64,000 nucleotides of DNA. It comes from Chryseobacterium formosum (lineage in GTDB: Bacteria; Bacteroidota; Bacteroidia; Flavobacteriales; Weeksellaceae). The notes beneath the pieces are model-generated. The model did no database searches. It saw only the letters and a program-made list of their open reading frames with translations, and was not told where the DNA came from. Made by a program: the position numbers and the translations under genes. Below, one piece after another: positions 50,378-58,574 of the stretch; the stretch's first letter is position 1; each line of letters starts with the position of its first letter. The stretch spans positions 62,001 to 126,000 of the forward strand of contig NZ_JAOVZW010000015.1 in assembly GCF_026460885.1 (NCBI RefSeq), in the 5' to 3' direction.

Positions 50378-50686
50378 TTAGTGATTTAAAAATTCAATTA
50401 CTTTATTTGCAACCATATGCACGATTCGTTTCTTAAAGGTAGCAACTAAAATCATTATTACAAAATAAAATGCCGCAACAATTAAAAACCCGTAAGAAGT
50501 ATTATTGAGTGCTTTTCCTAATAAAAAAGCCAACCCAAAGTTAAAAAGAATAATAAAAAAGGCAAAAGCTACCAATAATATCACAAGATAAGCGATAACA
50601 CCTGCCGAGATTGAAGATTTTTCTGTAGCTTCAATTTTAAGCAAATCTATTCTTTTTGATGCGTATTCTTTTATAGTTTCTATCAT
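50378..50686 (-). CDS. Phage_holin_3_6-like membrane protein
   Basis: A 102-residue inner-membrane protein with two long hydrophobic helices (SAGVIAYLVILLVAFAFFII, then YGFLIVAAFYFVIMILVATF) and a basic end. The N-terminal EYASKRIDLLKIEATEKSSI is typical of this family, which despite its name is found on chromosomes far from phages and often near YtxH genes, as here. The function is unknown. It is followed closely by the coiled-coil protein gene. Confidence 0.75.
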   Translation of the reverse strand: MIETIKEYASKRIDLLKIEATEKSSISAGVIAYLVILLVAFAFFIILFNFGLAFLLGKALNNTSYGFLIVAAFYFVIMILVATFKKRIVHMVANKVIEFLNH

Positions 50687-50707
50687 CCTTTTATTTTTTA
50701 AAAGTTA

Positions 50708-50743
50708 CAAAAAAAGGAACTCTTTAGACTAAAGTTCCTTTTT
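50708..50743 (-). terminator. Terminator between the YtxH and holin-like genes
   Basis: On the minus strand AAAGGAACTTTAG pairs with CTAAAGAGTTCCTTT (two unpaired bases) and runs into a T run. YtxH is therefore probably mostly a separate transcript. Confidence 0.8.
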
Positions 50744-50766
50744 TATTTAATTAAAATTAAATGTTA

Positions 50767-51114
50767 TTATTTAAGATCGTTCAAGCTAGACTCTACATCT
50801 TTTACCATGTCAGTCGTTTTAGAAACGATTTGATCTTTGTATTTATCGTATCCGTCTTTCACAGTGTGAGCAACGTTATTTGCAGTTTCTTTGAAAGTAG
50901 TAGAGATGTTACCATATTGGTCTTTTACTTTTTCAGAAACTTCACCGAACTTATCTTTTGCCTGATCCTTAAGATCGTTTGCTTTATTCTTGATTTTTTT
51001 TCTTGTTTCTTTACCTTCTTCCGGAGCGTAAAGCATTCCTAAAATTACACCTGCTGCAGCACCTGCTAAAAGTCCTGCCAAAATACCCGCTGTATTGTTT
51101 TCTTTTCTAGACAT
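50767..51114 (-). CDS. YtxH domain protein
   Basis: A 115-residue protein. One N-terminal hydrophobic glycine-rich helix (GILAGLLAGAAAGVILGMLYAP) is followed by GKETRKKIKNKANDLKDQ and a long charged amphipathic helix or coiled coil to the end, resembling LEA-like stress proteins. YtxH proteins in Bacillus are general stress proteins of unknown mechanism. It is placed before the holin-like gene as in other flavobacteria, but with a terminator between. Confidence 0.8.
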   Translation of the reverse strand: MSRKENNTAGILAGLLAGAAAGVILGMLYAPEEGKETRKKIKNKANDLKDQAKDKFGEVSEKVKDQYGNISTTFKETANNVAHTVKDGYDKYKDQIVSKTTDMVKDVESSLNDLK

Positions 51115-51192
51115 TTTTTGTTTTTTTAATAGTTAATAAATACTAGTTTTACGTTTTAAAAGGTTACAATTAATATACCAAAGCAGGTTTAT

Positions 51193-51879
51193 CTAGTAAA
51201 AAGTATTGATTTTTGTTATCTGCAACAAAATAGCGTCAATAGTTTGACTTTTTGTCATCTTTGTATTGTCAATCAAAATTGCATCTTCAGCTTGCTTTAA
51301 AGGCGCAATTTCTCTTTCACTATCAATTTTGTCTCTTGCAATAAGGTTTTCTTTCACTTCAGACTCATTAGATTGTATTCCCATAGCAAGAAGTTCGTTA
51401 TATCTACGTTTTGTTCGTTCATCTATACTTGCAGTAAGGAAAAATTTAAAATCGGCATCGGGTAAAACTACAGTTCCGATGTCTCTTCCATCCATGATAA
51501 CTCCGCCGTTTCTTGCGATTGATCTTTGAGTTTCCAACAAAAAATCTCTTACTTCTTTTTGCTTCGCTATTAAACTTACATTATTTGAAACTTCAGCAGT
51601 ACGAATTTCTTTGGAGACGTTGATATGATTTAAATATAAAACCAATTCATCCTCCACTTTTTTAAATTCAAGTTTGATGATATGAAATGATTTGAAAAGT
51701 TCCTGTAAATCGATATTTCCATTATCATCGGCACAGTTTTGTAAAGCAAACCAAGTGATACCACGATAAAGTGCACCTGTATCTAAGTGTACAATTCCAA
51801 ATTTTTCGGCAATAATTTTTGAGATTGAGCTTTTTCCTGTAGAAGAATAGCCATCAATAGCAATTACTGGTTTTTTCAT
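51193..51879 (-). CDS. cmk: Cytidylate kinase
   Basis: Phosphorylates CMP and dCMP to the diphosphates in nucleotide salvage. The 228-residue protein has the P-loop DGYSSTGKSSISK near residue 10, LDTGALYRGITWF for nucleotide recognition, GGVIMDGRDIGTVVLPDA, and RTKRRYNELLAMG in the lid. Length is normal. The gene lies 81 bp after porQ on the same strand, an arrangement common in Bacteroidota. Confidence 0.94.
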   Translation of the reverse strand: MKKPVIAIDGYSSTGKSSISKIIAEKFGIVHLDTGALYRGITWFALQNCADDNGNIDLQELFKSFHIIKLEFKKVEDELVLYLNHINVSKEIRTAEVSNNVSLIAKQKEVRDFLLETQRSIARNGGVIMDGRDIGTVVLPDADFKFFLTASIDERTKRRYNELLAMGIQSNESEVKENLIARDKIDSEREIAPLKQAEDAILIDNTKMTKSQTIDAILLQITKINTFY

Positions 51880-51960
51880 ATCACAAATTTCAAGAAATTT
51901 TCTGAAAAAATCAAGTGGGTTTCAAGTATAAACCTGAATAATTTTAAATTTTATGGAAAT

Positions 51961-52953
51961 TTATTGTCCTCTGTTACCACTCAAGTCAACAGAAATACCA
52001 ATTTGGTTTACGTTGGAAGAGTTGTGATATCTTACATGGGCATAATCTAAACGGAATTTTGATATTTTTAAACCAAATCCACCAGAAATACCTGTGAAGT
52101 TTCTTTGATCTGCTACAGCTAATTCATTTCCTCTTCTTACATTATAACCTAATCTTATATTGAAGCCTTTTTCAGGGAAAAGTTCGGCACCTAAAGAAAA
52201 GTGATCGGCAAGTTTTCTTCCGAAACCAACTTCCTGTCCGTTAATATTATAATCGGTAGAAATGTTAAATTTCTGTAAATCGTGTGCGGTAATTGTAATT
52301 GCTAAAGGAATCGCTTTTAAAATTCTTGTATATCCTAAATCTATTCTAAAAGGAAGATTTTCTCTTTCTCCATTAAATGATTTAAACTGATAACCGAAGT
52401 TTCTAAAAACAACTGAAGCAACTTCTTTATTTAATTTATTGTGATACGTAACACCCGCAGTTCCTGAGATTGCAGAAGAAGTATACGTGTCGATTTTTGA
52501 AGTAACGAAATTTAATCCACCTCCAATCGTCCAATCTTCTTCAAACTGATAAGCATAACCGGCTCCTACAGCAACGTCTGAAGCTGAAAATTCTCCCATT
52601 TCAAAACCACTTTCGTCGGTTCTCGGGATATTTCCATAACTTAAATATCTTGCGTTTAAAGTTACCATGTGACCATTATCAAGGTCTTTAGCAAAAGCAA
52701 CCGTTCCGAATTTTGAATCTGCCAAATAGGTCGAGGCATTTACAGAAAGCTGTTTATCTGAATCTTTATTCAACAAAGCCGGATTGGCAATGGCAAAAGA
52801 TACATCGTAATCTCTCATGGTAATAGCGTCGCCACCTAAAGCAGCCTGTCTCGCAGAAACGGGAATATTTAAGAAAGAGTAAACGTTTGTTCCAGATTGT
52901 GCAAATGAAACAATTCCCGAAAGAAATAGTGAAAAAATTAGAACTTTCTTCAA
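51961..52953 (-). CDS. porQ: Type IX secretion system protein PorQ
   Basis: A 330-residue outer-membrane beta-barrel protein of the PorV/FadL-like group that helps release and attach type IX cargo in Bacteroidota. The signal peptide LIFSLFLSGIVSFAQ is followed by NVYSFLNIPVSARQAALGGD, VSFAIANPALL and the barrel strands (GAGYAYQFEEDWTIGGGLNF), ending with FRLDYAHVRY. It is adjacent to cmk as in other members of the phylum. The T9SS-tailed protein at 3518-4243 is a potential client. Confidence 0.9.
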   Translation of the reverse strand: MKKVLIFSLFLSGIVSFAQSGTNVYSFLNIPVSARQAALGGDAITMRDYDVSFAIANPALLNKDSDKQLSVNASTYLADSKFGTVAFAKDLDNGHMVTLNARYLSYGNIPRTDESGFEMGEFSASDVAVGAGYAYQFEEDWTIGGGLNFVTSKIDTYTSSAISGTAGVTYHNKLNKEVASVVFRNFGYQFKSFNGERENLPFRIDLGYTRILKAIPLAITITAHDLQKFNISTDYNINGQEVGFGRKLADHFSLGAELFPEKGFNIRLGYNVRRGNELAVADQRNFTGISGGFGLKISKFRLDYAHVRYHNSSNVNQIGISVDLSGNRGQ

Positions 52954-52971
52954 ATCAGTATTTAATTAATG

Positions 52972-52979
52972 CAAAAATA
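52972..52979 (-). promoter_or_regulatory. -7 promoter box for porQ-cmk
   Basis: Minus strand reads TATTTTTG, 18 bp before the porQ ATG at 52953. Confidence 0.55.
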
Positions 52980-53057
52980 ATCCTTTTTGCTACTTATCAA
53001 AATATTTCTGCCATTATTTATGTATAATATTTTTCTTTTTTCAATATTTATAATGAT

Positions 53058-53065
53058 TATATTTG
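53058..53065 (+). promoter_or_regulatory. -7 promoter box for pyrH
   Basis: TATATTTG fits TAnnTTTG. It lies inside the long frame that reaches back to 52987, so the true start must be downstream, at 53119. Confidence 0.55.
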
Positions 53066-53118
53066 CAAAGTTAATTTTCGAGGAAATTAATTCTCAAAAA
53101 CTATTATTAAAATTTAAG

Positions 53119-53826
53119 ATGAAATATAAAAGAATCCTTCTGAAACTGAGCGGTGAGGCATTAATGGGGAACAGACAATACGGTATCGATACTGATAGAC
53201 TGATGGAATATGCTCAGGAAATCAAAAAAGTGGTTGACAGAGGTTGTGAAATAGCAATCGTAATAGGAGGAGGGAATATTTTCCGTGGTGTGGCTGGAGC
53301 TGCAAAAGGGATGGATAGAGTACAAGGTGACTACATGGGAATGCTTGCAACCGTAATAAACGGAATGGCTTTACAAGGTGCTTTGGAAGATGCAGGAATC
53401 AAAACAAGACTGCAATCTGCTATCGAAATGGATAAAGTTGCAGAACCTTTCATTAAAAGAAGAGCAGTAAGACATCTTGAAAAAGGTAGAGTAGTGATCT
53501 TCGGAGCAGGAACAGGAAACCCATATTTTACAACAGATACCGCAGCAACATTAAGAGCTATCGAAATCGGAGCTGATGTTATCTTAAAAGGAACAAGAGT
53601 TGACGGAATCTACGACAGCGATCCTGAGAAAAACGAAAATGCAGTAAAATATAATTCTTTAACTTTCGAAGAAGTTTTTGAAAAAGATCTTAAGGTGATG
53701 GATATGACTGCCTTTACTTTAAGCCACGAAAATAAATTGCCAATTATTGTTTTTGATATGAATAAAGACGGTAATTTATTGAAAATTGTTGACGGGGAAA
53801 ATGTAGGAACTTTAGTTAATTTATAA
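53119..53826 (+). CDS. pyrH: UMP kinase
   Basis: Makes UDP from UMP in pyrimidine synthesis. The 235-residue hexameric enzyme belongs to the amino-acid-kinase fold: [14 protein letters not shown] at the start, [26 protein letters not shown], and [17 protein letters not shown] place the start at the ATG at 53119 because the family begins with [13 protein letters not shown] and the upstream 44 residues of open frame are hydrophobic and lie in front of the promoter box. frr follows 116 bp later, and the gap contains a heptamer array. Confidence 0.95.
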   Translation: MKYKRILLKLSGEALMGNRQYGIDTDRLMEYAQEIKKVVDRGCEIAIVIGGGNIFRGVAGAAKGMDRVQGDYMGMLATVINGMALQGALEDAGIKTRLQSAIEMDKVAEPFIKRRAVRHLEKGRVVIFGAGTGNPYFTTDTAATLRAIEIGADVILKGTRVDGIYDSDPEKNENAVKYNSLTFEEVFEKDLKVMDMTAFTLSHENKLPIIVFDMNKDGNLLKIVDGENVGTLVNL

Positions 53827-53905
53827 TTAGATAGAAGATAATAGATTTTAGGGATTAGGTTTTTAACATTATAATTACTTATTACCCATTACTTATTACT
53901 CATCT
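53826..53905. repeat. Heptamer array between pyrH and frr
   Basis: Four 7-mers in a row, ATTACTT, ATTACCC, ATTACTT, ATTACTC (53874-53901), form a clear right arm. The left part, beginning at the pyrH stop, holds degraded inverted matches such as ATAGATTTTAGGGATTAGG. It looks like a decayed version of the elements at 1731 and 49797. Confidence 0.5.
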
Positions 53906-53942
53906 TTAATCAATGTGTAACTTATCAAATTTTTATTATATA

Positions 53943-54497
53943 ATGGAAGAATTAGATCTTATCGTAGAATCTGTAAATCAAGACATGGAAGGAGCTCTAA
54001 AGCACTTGGATCATGCATTTCAAAGAATCAGAGCGGGACGTGCGTCTACGAGCATGGTTCAGGATGTGATGGTAGAATATTATGGTGCTCCAACTCCTCT
54101 TAATCAGGTTGCAAACGTTTCTGTACCGGATGCGATGACCATTTCTATTCAACCTTGGGACAGAACAGCAATTGGTCCTATTGAAAAAGCAATCATTAAT
54201 TCTAATTTAGGATTTGCACCTTCTAATAACGGTGAAAATATCATTCTGAATGTACCACCTTTAACGGAGGAAAGAAGAAAAGATTTGGCAAAACAGGCTA
54301 AAGGAGAAACTGAAGATACTAAAATCGTTGTAAGAAACGCAAGACAAAATGGTTTGAAAGAACTTAAAAAATTGGATGGTGTTTCTGAAGATTTAGTTAA
54401 AAATGTGGAAGCAACTATTCAGGAACTTACAGATAAGTTTGTGAAGGCTTGTGACGATCATTTGAAGACGAAGGAAGCTGAAATTATGAAAGTATAA
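53943..54497 (+). CDS. frr: Ribosome recycling factor
   Basis: Splits the post-termination ribosome together with EF-G. The 184-residue protein has the expected length and motifs: DHAFQRIRAGRAS, YYGAPTPLNQVANVSVPDA, PWDRTAIGPIEKAI, PPLTEERRKDL and LTDKFVKACDDHLKTKE. The ATG at 53943 gives the family start (MEELDLIVES); a start at 53913 adds ten residues of poor fit. It follows pyrH, a widely conserved order. Confidence 0.95.
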   Translation: MEELDLIVESVNQDMEGALKHLDHAFQRIRAGRASTSMVQDVMVEYYGAPTPLNQVANVSVPDAMTISIQPWDRTAIGPIEKAIINSNLGFAPSNNGENIILNVPPLTEERRKDLAKQAKGETEDTKIVVRNARQNGLKELKKLDGVSEDLVKNVEATIQELTDKFVKACDDHLKTKEAEIMKV

Positions 54498-54516
54498 CTT
54501 TTGGTTTTTAAATATA

Positions 54517-54549
54517 AAAAAGAGGTTTCAGTGATGAAGCCTCTTTTTC
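54517..54549 (+). terminator. Rho-independent terminator after frr
   Basis: AAAGAGGTTTCA pairs with TGAAGCCTCTTT (one G-U pair) around a 4-nt loop, then a T run. Confidence 0.85.
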
Positions 54550-54552
54550 GTT

Positions 54553-55197
54553 TTATTGAATACAAGTAGTTTTTCCTTTCTTGTCTTTATTTTTTAGAAG
54601 AACTTCAAAAGTTTTCTGTAGCTCTGAATACGAACAGTTCTTACTTTGAACATTCTGAACATTTTCAGGTTTCGGATTATTTTTAGAATTAGATTTAAGT
54701 GTAAATTTCTTTTCTAAACATTCGATAGGTTTTTCATTGACGATGTAAATTCGTTGCTGCGCAACTTCATCTTTTGTTTCAGGTTTTTCAGGAGTTCCAC
54801 CGTCGAAATTCCAAACCGTATCATCTTTAAATATAAAATAAGGTTTACCATTTTTCAAGTAATAATTTTCTACTGAAGAAAAATGACTGTCTGCGTAAAA
54901 ATGTTTGATGCTCTTCAATTCTCCGTTTGAACTGTAATAAACTACATTCCCCGAAATTTCATCACACTCATAATCAAAACTTGTAGAATCTAGTTTTTTA
55001 GCGATTAATTGATTATTTAATGATGCATATTCTGCTTTAATTTCATCAATTGTTTGCGGGGAATTATTATTTAAAGAATCTTTTGTTGAAATATTTTGTA
55101 AGCTATCTGAAGAAGATTTTACATCAATTGATTCTTTATTTTTGTTTTCACACGAAAATATAAAAATAAGACTTGGTAAAAGAATAAGCTTTTTCAT
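54553..55197 (-). CDS. Lipoprotein of unknown function
   Basis: A 214-residue lipoprotein. The signal ends at LIFIFSC and is followed by a Ser/Asn/Lys-rich linker. The middle has YECDEISGNVVYYSSNGELKS then KNGKPYFIFKDDTVWNFDG, like a MORN- or toxin-antidote-type repeat of short beta hairpins, and two cysteines occur near the end. No family recognised. The ATG at 55197 was chosen because the frame extended to 55284 would bury the signal peptide. Confidence 0.6.
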   Translation of the reverse strand: MKKLILLPSLIFIFSCENKNKESIDVKSSSDSLQNISTKDSLNNNSPQTIDEIKAEYASLNNQLIAKKLDSTSFDYECDEISGNVVYYSSNGELKSIKHFYADSHFSSVENYYLKNGKPYFIFKDDTVWNFDGGTPEKPETKDEVAQQRIYIVNEKPIECLEKKFTLKSNSKNNPKPENVQNVQSKNCSYSELQKTFEVLLKNKDKKGKTTCIQ

Positions 55198-55255
55198 TAA
55201 GTAAGATTTGGTTTTTTGAGAGAAGCAAAAAATATGCAGTTCTTTAATTTTAAAT

Positions 55256-55290
55256 AAAAGATGCAGTTGAATTTTCAACTGCATCTTTTA
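55256..55290 (-). terminator. Terminator after the second lipoprotein gene
   Basis: TAAAAGATGCAGTTGAA pairs with its near-exact inverted copy over a 2-nt gap, leaving a T-rich tail on the minus strand. Confidence 0.8.
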
Positions 55291-55304
55291 GAGTAAATAT
55301 TTTA

Positions 55305-56165
55305 TTAATTATTTGGTTCAGCAATAATTCTGTATCCGTAGAATTGTGAAGAATTGGTTGTGGAATATTCTTTCATTAAAGCAATTTTATTCTTAGCTGT
55401 AATCCAAATAGACACAGGAATATCATTTTTTATTGATTTTTTGAAATTCTGAGTATATATATCTTTTAGATTTGATGTATTAGCTTCTGTATATTGCGGT
55501 ATAGAGTAGAATTTCACAAAATAATTGTAAAGAAAATCTCTATCCATTTGTTTTATTTGATCCGTAGTATAATCATTAATATTATCCCATGAATTTGTCA
55601 CCGATATATATGGATTACTATTTTCAAAACGATTATGAAAAACCAGTGAGTTTTTTGAAAGCGCATTAAAATATCCTATTGGAGTATTCTCAGAAAAATT
55701 ATTCCAATTAGTTACAAGGAAATCTTTCTGGTTTGAAATTTTTAAATCAATATCATCTTTATAAGTAATCTTTCCACTTTTATATCCTAAAATACTCGCA
55801 TTATAATTTCCAGGAAAATAAAAATTATGATTGAATTGAATTGTTCCAGTATTACCATTTTCAAGTTTTTCAAAAATCTTTTTTGTTCCATTATAGTCTG
55901 AAATCTTGAAAACCAAAGAATCCAAATGCTGAGCGAGATCTCCAAAATAAGTCGATTTATTTTTTTGTTCTAATTTAAAAATAAAACTTTCCAGAATATT
56001 ACCTTCTTGTTTATCTACAAAAATTTTAAGTCCGATACTTTCTAAATCAGGGTTATTTACTATAGGAGTTTCTACAGAAACTAAATCTTCAATTTGCTCA
56101 TCTGATTCTGAACATGAAATTAAAAAAATTCCAAGCAAAGATATTTTTAAAATATTTTTTAGCAT
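55305..56165 (-). CDS. Lipoprotein of unknown function, possibly surface exposed
   Basis: A 286-residue lipoprotein. The signal ends at LLGIFLISC, and the residues after the lipidated cysteine are SESDEQIEDL. An acidic run just after the cysteine is the type of export signal that sends flavobacterial lipoproteins to the cell surface, so this protein is probably outside. The rest is beta-rich (FNHNFYFPGNYNASILGYKSG) with no family I recognise. Own promoter and terminator. Confidence 0.65.
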   Translation of the reverse strand: MLKNILKISLLGIFLISCSESDEQIEDLVSVETPIVNNPDLESIGLKIFVDKQEGNILESFIFKLEQKNKSTYFGDLAQHLDSLVFKISDYNGTKKIFEKLENGNTGTIQFNHNFYFPGNYNASILGYKSGKITYKDDIDLKISNQKDFLVTNWNNFSENTPIGYFNALSKNSLVFHNRFENSNPYISVTNSWDNINDYTTDQIKQMDRDFLYNYFVKFYSIPQYTEANTSNLKDIYTQNFKKSIKNDIPVSIWITAKNKIALMKEYSTTNSSQFYGYRIIAEPNN

Positions 56166-56211
56166 ATATTTAAATTAATTAAATTCACTATTTATTGAAT
56201 AAATACAACTG

Positions 56212-56219
56212 CAAATATA
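56212..56219 (-). promoter_or_regulatory. -7 promoter box for the second lipoprotein gene
   Basis: Minus strand reads TATATTTG, 46 bp before the ATG at 56165. Confidence 0.5.
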
Positions 56220-56296
56220 TTCATTTATTAGTGTTTTCACAACCCTACGAGAATTTTTTGATGAAATAATAGTCATTATATTAGATAATTTGTCTA

Positions 56297-56326
56297 ATAA
56301 AAAAATCCGGAACTGAGTCCGGAAGT
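56297..56326 (-). terminator. Terminator of the ftsK-lolA-lptF/G cluster
   Basis: Two TCCGGA motifs form a short inverted repeat with a 6-nt loop, followed on the minus strand by seven T residues, just after the permease stop. Confidence 0.75.
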
Positions 56327-56331
56327 AAAAT

Positions 56332-57786
56332 TTATTGATAACGTTTATGTTCTTTCTGTTTTACGAAGAGTTTCGTAAGCGGTTTGAAGAAGGTTTTGTA
56401 CTTTTCAGAATCGAATAGTTGAGAATCTGTCAAAGCTTTGTAAGTCATTAAAATTCCAAAAGGAAATAAGATGATATTCGGAAGCCAAGCTGCAAGATAC
56501 GGACTCATTTTTCCTGACCATGCAACGTTTTCAAAACCAACATTGATTACGTAGAAAATAATGAATATCACAATTGCGATAATAACCGGAACTCCCATTC
56601 CTCCTTTTCTGATAATTGATCCTAAACTCGCACCAATCATAAAGAAAATGATACATGTAAAAGAGTAGGTGAGAATTCTCTGCTGATAAATGACCACTTT
56701 ACTGAAATATTTCACACTCGGATCAAGCTCTTTGTTTTTTGTATCTAAATTGGTTTTCAAATTATCCAATCTTGAATAGGCATTAGTCAAAATCTGAAGT
56801 TTTTTATCACCTTTTATCGAGTCTAATTTATACTGAGATTTTACCGGAGCTTTAGTTTTGTTTTTCTCCATATAAGTAACAACAGAGTTGGTTTGATTGA
56901 TAATGTCATTACTGATATTTTCTGCAGTCTTGGTGTTATCTTTTTTAGTTTTATCAATGGTCGCTAAAAGTTCTGTGTAAGTCTGAAAACGGTAATCATC
57001 TGTAATTTGTTCTTTTTCGATGGCTTTATTAATCAGTTCACTGATGTCAAAATGCGTAACCAACGTATCAAATTTAATGGCTTGATCGGGTTGTTTAGCT
57101 CTTACATTATCCGATTTTCCGGCATGAGAATCTTCAATAATATAACCGTCAAATAGTTGAAGCTGCATAAAGTTTCTGTTTTTTGCATTGGCAAATTTTC
57201 CTTTTTTTGCAACAATTGTTTGCTGATTTTCAAAATTACTTGCTTTTTTATGGATGAAAATTCCGTCTAAATCTCGACCTTCTTCTCCCTGAATTTTATC
57301 AAATTTCACCATATAACCGGGAATCTGATCAATAAATTGTCCGGGAGTGAAATTTAGGGCGGGTTTGGTTTGAGCAATATTAAAAAGCATATTCTTTGCT
57401 TTTCTCTGAAAATCGGGAATGATATTATTTGAAAAGAAAAATAACATGACTGCTAAAACTGCAGTTACGCCCAAAAGCGGCATCATTACTCTCGTTAAAG
57501 AAATTCCGGCAGCTTTCATCGCAGCAAGTTCGTACCGTTCTCCCAATTCACCGAAAGACATGATACTTGCCAAAAGAACCGTTAAAGGCAAAACCATACT
57601 TACAACACTTACTCCAAGATAAAAAAGGAGCTTCATGATCTGTAAAGTCGTTAAACCTTTACCCATAAACTGACCAAGCTGAATCCAGATAATGTTTACA
57701 ATAAAAATAAAAAACAGAACACTGAATATAAATAAAAACGGACCAAAAAAGGTCTTGATGATATATCGGTCTAATATTTTAAACAT
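56332..57786 (-). CDS. LptF/LptG family lipopolysaccharide export permease
   Basis: A 484-residue inner-membrane protein of the YjgP/YjgQ family, half of the LptB2FG machine that extracts lipopolysaccharide. Three N-terminal helices (DRYIIKTFFGPFLFIFSVLFFI onward), a large periplasmic domain (about 115-365) and three C-terminal helices (IFFMIGASLGSIIRKGGMGVP) are seen. The periplasmic domain has an inserted charged stretch of some 100 residues that makes it longer than E. coli LptF (366 residues). It lies after lolA, in the usual Bacteroidota order, but has its own very close -7 box. Confidence 0.88.
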   Translation of the reverse strand: MFKILDRYIIKTFFGPFLFIFSVLFFIFIVNIIWIQLGQFMGKGLTTLQIMKLLFYLGVSVVSMVLPLTVLLASIMSFGELGERYELAAMKAAGISLTRVMMPLLGVTAVLAVMLFFFSNNIIPDFQRKAKNMLFNIAQTKPALNFTPGQFIDQIPGYMVKFDKIQGEEGRDLDGIFIHKKASNFENQQTIVAKKGKFANAKNRNFMQLQLFDGYIIEDSHAGKSDNVRAKQPDQAIKFDTLVTHFDISELINKAIEKEQITDDYRFQTYTELLATIDKTKKDNTKTAENISNDIINQTNSVVTYMEKNKTKAPVKSQYKLDSIKGDKKLQILTNAYSRLDNLKTNLDTKNKELDPSVKYFSKVVIYQQRILTYSFTCIIFFMIGASLGSIIRKGGMGVPVIIAIVIFIIFYVINVGFENVAWSGKMSPYLAAWLPNIILFPFGILMTYKALTDSQLFDSEKYKTFFKPLTKLFVKQKEHKRYQ

Positions 57787-57790
57787 TCGC

Positions 57791-57798
57791 CAAAATTA
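57791..57798 (-). promoter_or_regulatory. -7 box directly before the lptF/G start codon
   Basis: Minus strand reads TAATTTTG, ending 4 bp before the ATG at 57786. This predicts a leaderless transcript separate from lolA, which has its own terminator just upstream. Confidence 0.45.
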
Positions 57799-57800
57799 AT

Positions 57801-57830
57801 GAAAAAGCCACAAAGTTTTCTTTGTGACTT
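57801..57830 (-). terminator. Terminator after lolA
   Basis: On the minus strand AAGTCACAAAG pairs with CTTTGTGGCTT (one G-U pair) around AAAA and is followed by T residues. Confidence 0.75.
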
Positions 57831-57853
57831 GAAATTTTAATATTTATTTAGAA

Positions 57854-58501
57854 TTATAATTCTGTAACCAGATAATTTTTGAATTTTGCCTTGTCAAAAA
57901 CAAACATATTCGGATCTAATTGCTGGTTTTCTTTATATTCTTTAATAGAAATTACAGAGATATCTTTGTTGTTTCCGTGTTGTTCAAGTTTAAGCATTTG
58001 CTTTTTCGCAGAATCTACATAAAGATATATGTATTTTAATCCGTTTGCTTTTACAGGAGTCAATTTAATTAAATCTGCACTTACGCCATCAACTGTTTTT
58101 TTACCGCTATATACTACATTGTAATCTTTTCTGTAAGACGTTAAATAATTGATAGGGGAGAACATCGTACTACTTCCGTTTGGTTTTGCAACCGTAACTT
58201 CCATATCCTCTGTATTGATATTGTAGATTTTATTTCCGTCGAAAATCTGTTCTGTTTCCATGATTTTCAACTTATATTTATCTCCTGCAGAATAATAAAT
58301 TCCGGGTTCTGTTTTAGAAACAGCGCCGTTCATTCCGCTTCCAAAAGCAAATTTAAAATAAGAATTTTTCTTAGAATTGTAGTTTGCCGTAATATCGTCA
58401 AGTATCTTTTTTGCTTTAGCATCAATTTTCTGAGCCTGAACCAAACTCATACTTCCCACTACAAATGCTCCTAAAACTATTTTTGAAACTAATTTTTTCA
58501 T
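57854..58501 (-). CDS. lolA: LolA-like outer-membrane lipoprotein carrier
   Basis: A 215-residue periplasmic carrier that shuttles lipoproteins to the outer membrane. Signal peptide ends VGSMSLVQAQ; the mature part has KAKKILDDITANYNSKKNSYFKF, DKYKLKIMETEQIFDGNKIY and VDGVSADLIKLTPV, the half-barrel pattern of LolA. It starts at 58501; the open frame extends upstream into ftsK but gives no signal peptide. It follows ftsK by 73 bp. A LolB homologue is lacking in this phylum as far as known. Confidence 0.85.
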   Translation of the reverse strand: MKKLVSKIVLGAFVVGSMSLVQAQKIDAKAKKILDDITANYNSKKNSYFKFAFGSGMNGAVSKTEPGIYYSAGDKYKLKIMETEQIFDGNKIYNINTEDMEVTVAKPNGSSTMFSPINYLTSYRKDYNVVYSGKKTVDGVSADLIKLTPVKANGLKYIYLYVDSAKKQMLKLEQHGNNKDISVISIKEYKENQQLDPNMFVFDKAKFKNYLVTEL

Positions 58502-58574
58502 TTTTATTTTTCTAATTTTTCTATTCTTTAGACTTTCATTCAAGCTGAAAGTTAAAAATTTTGATTTTCTGAAT

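Noticed and set aside
50378..50686. Prophage remnant because of a holin-like gene
   Set aside because: This holin family is common on chromosomes next to YtxH genes. No other phage gene, attachment site or composition shift is visible.
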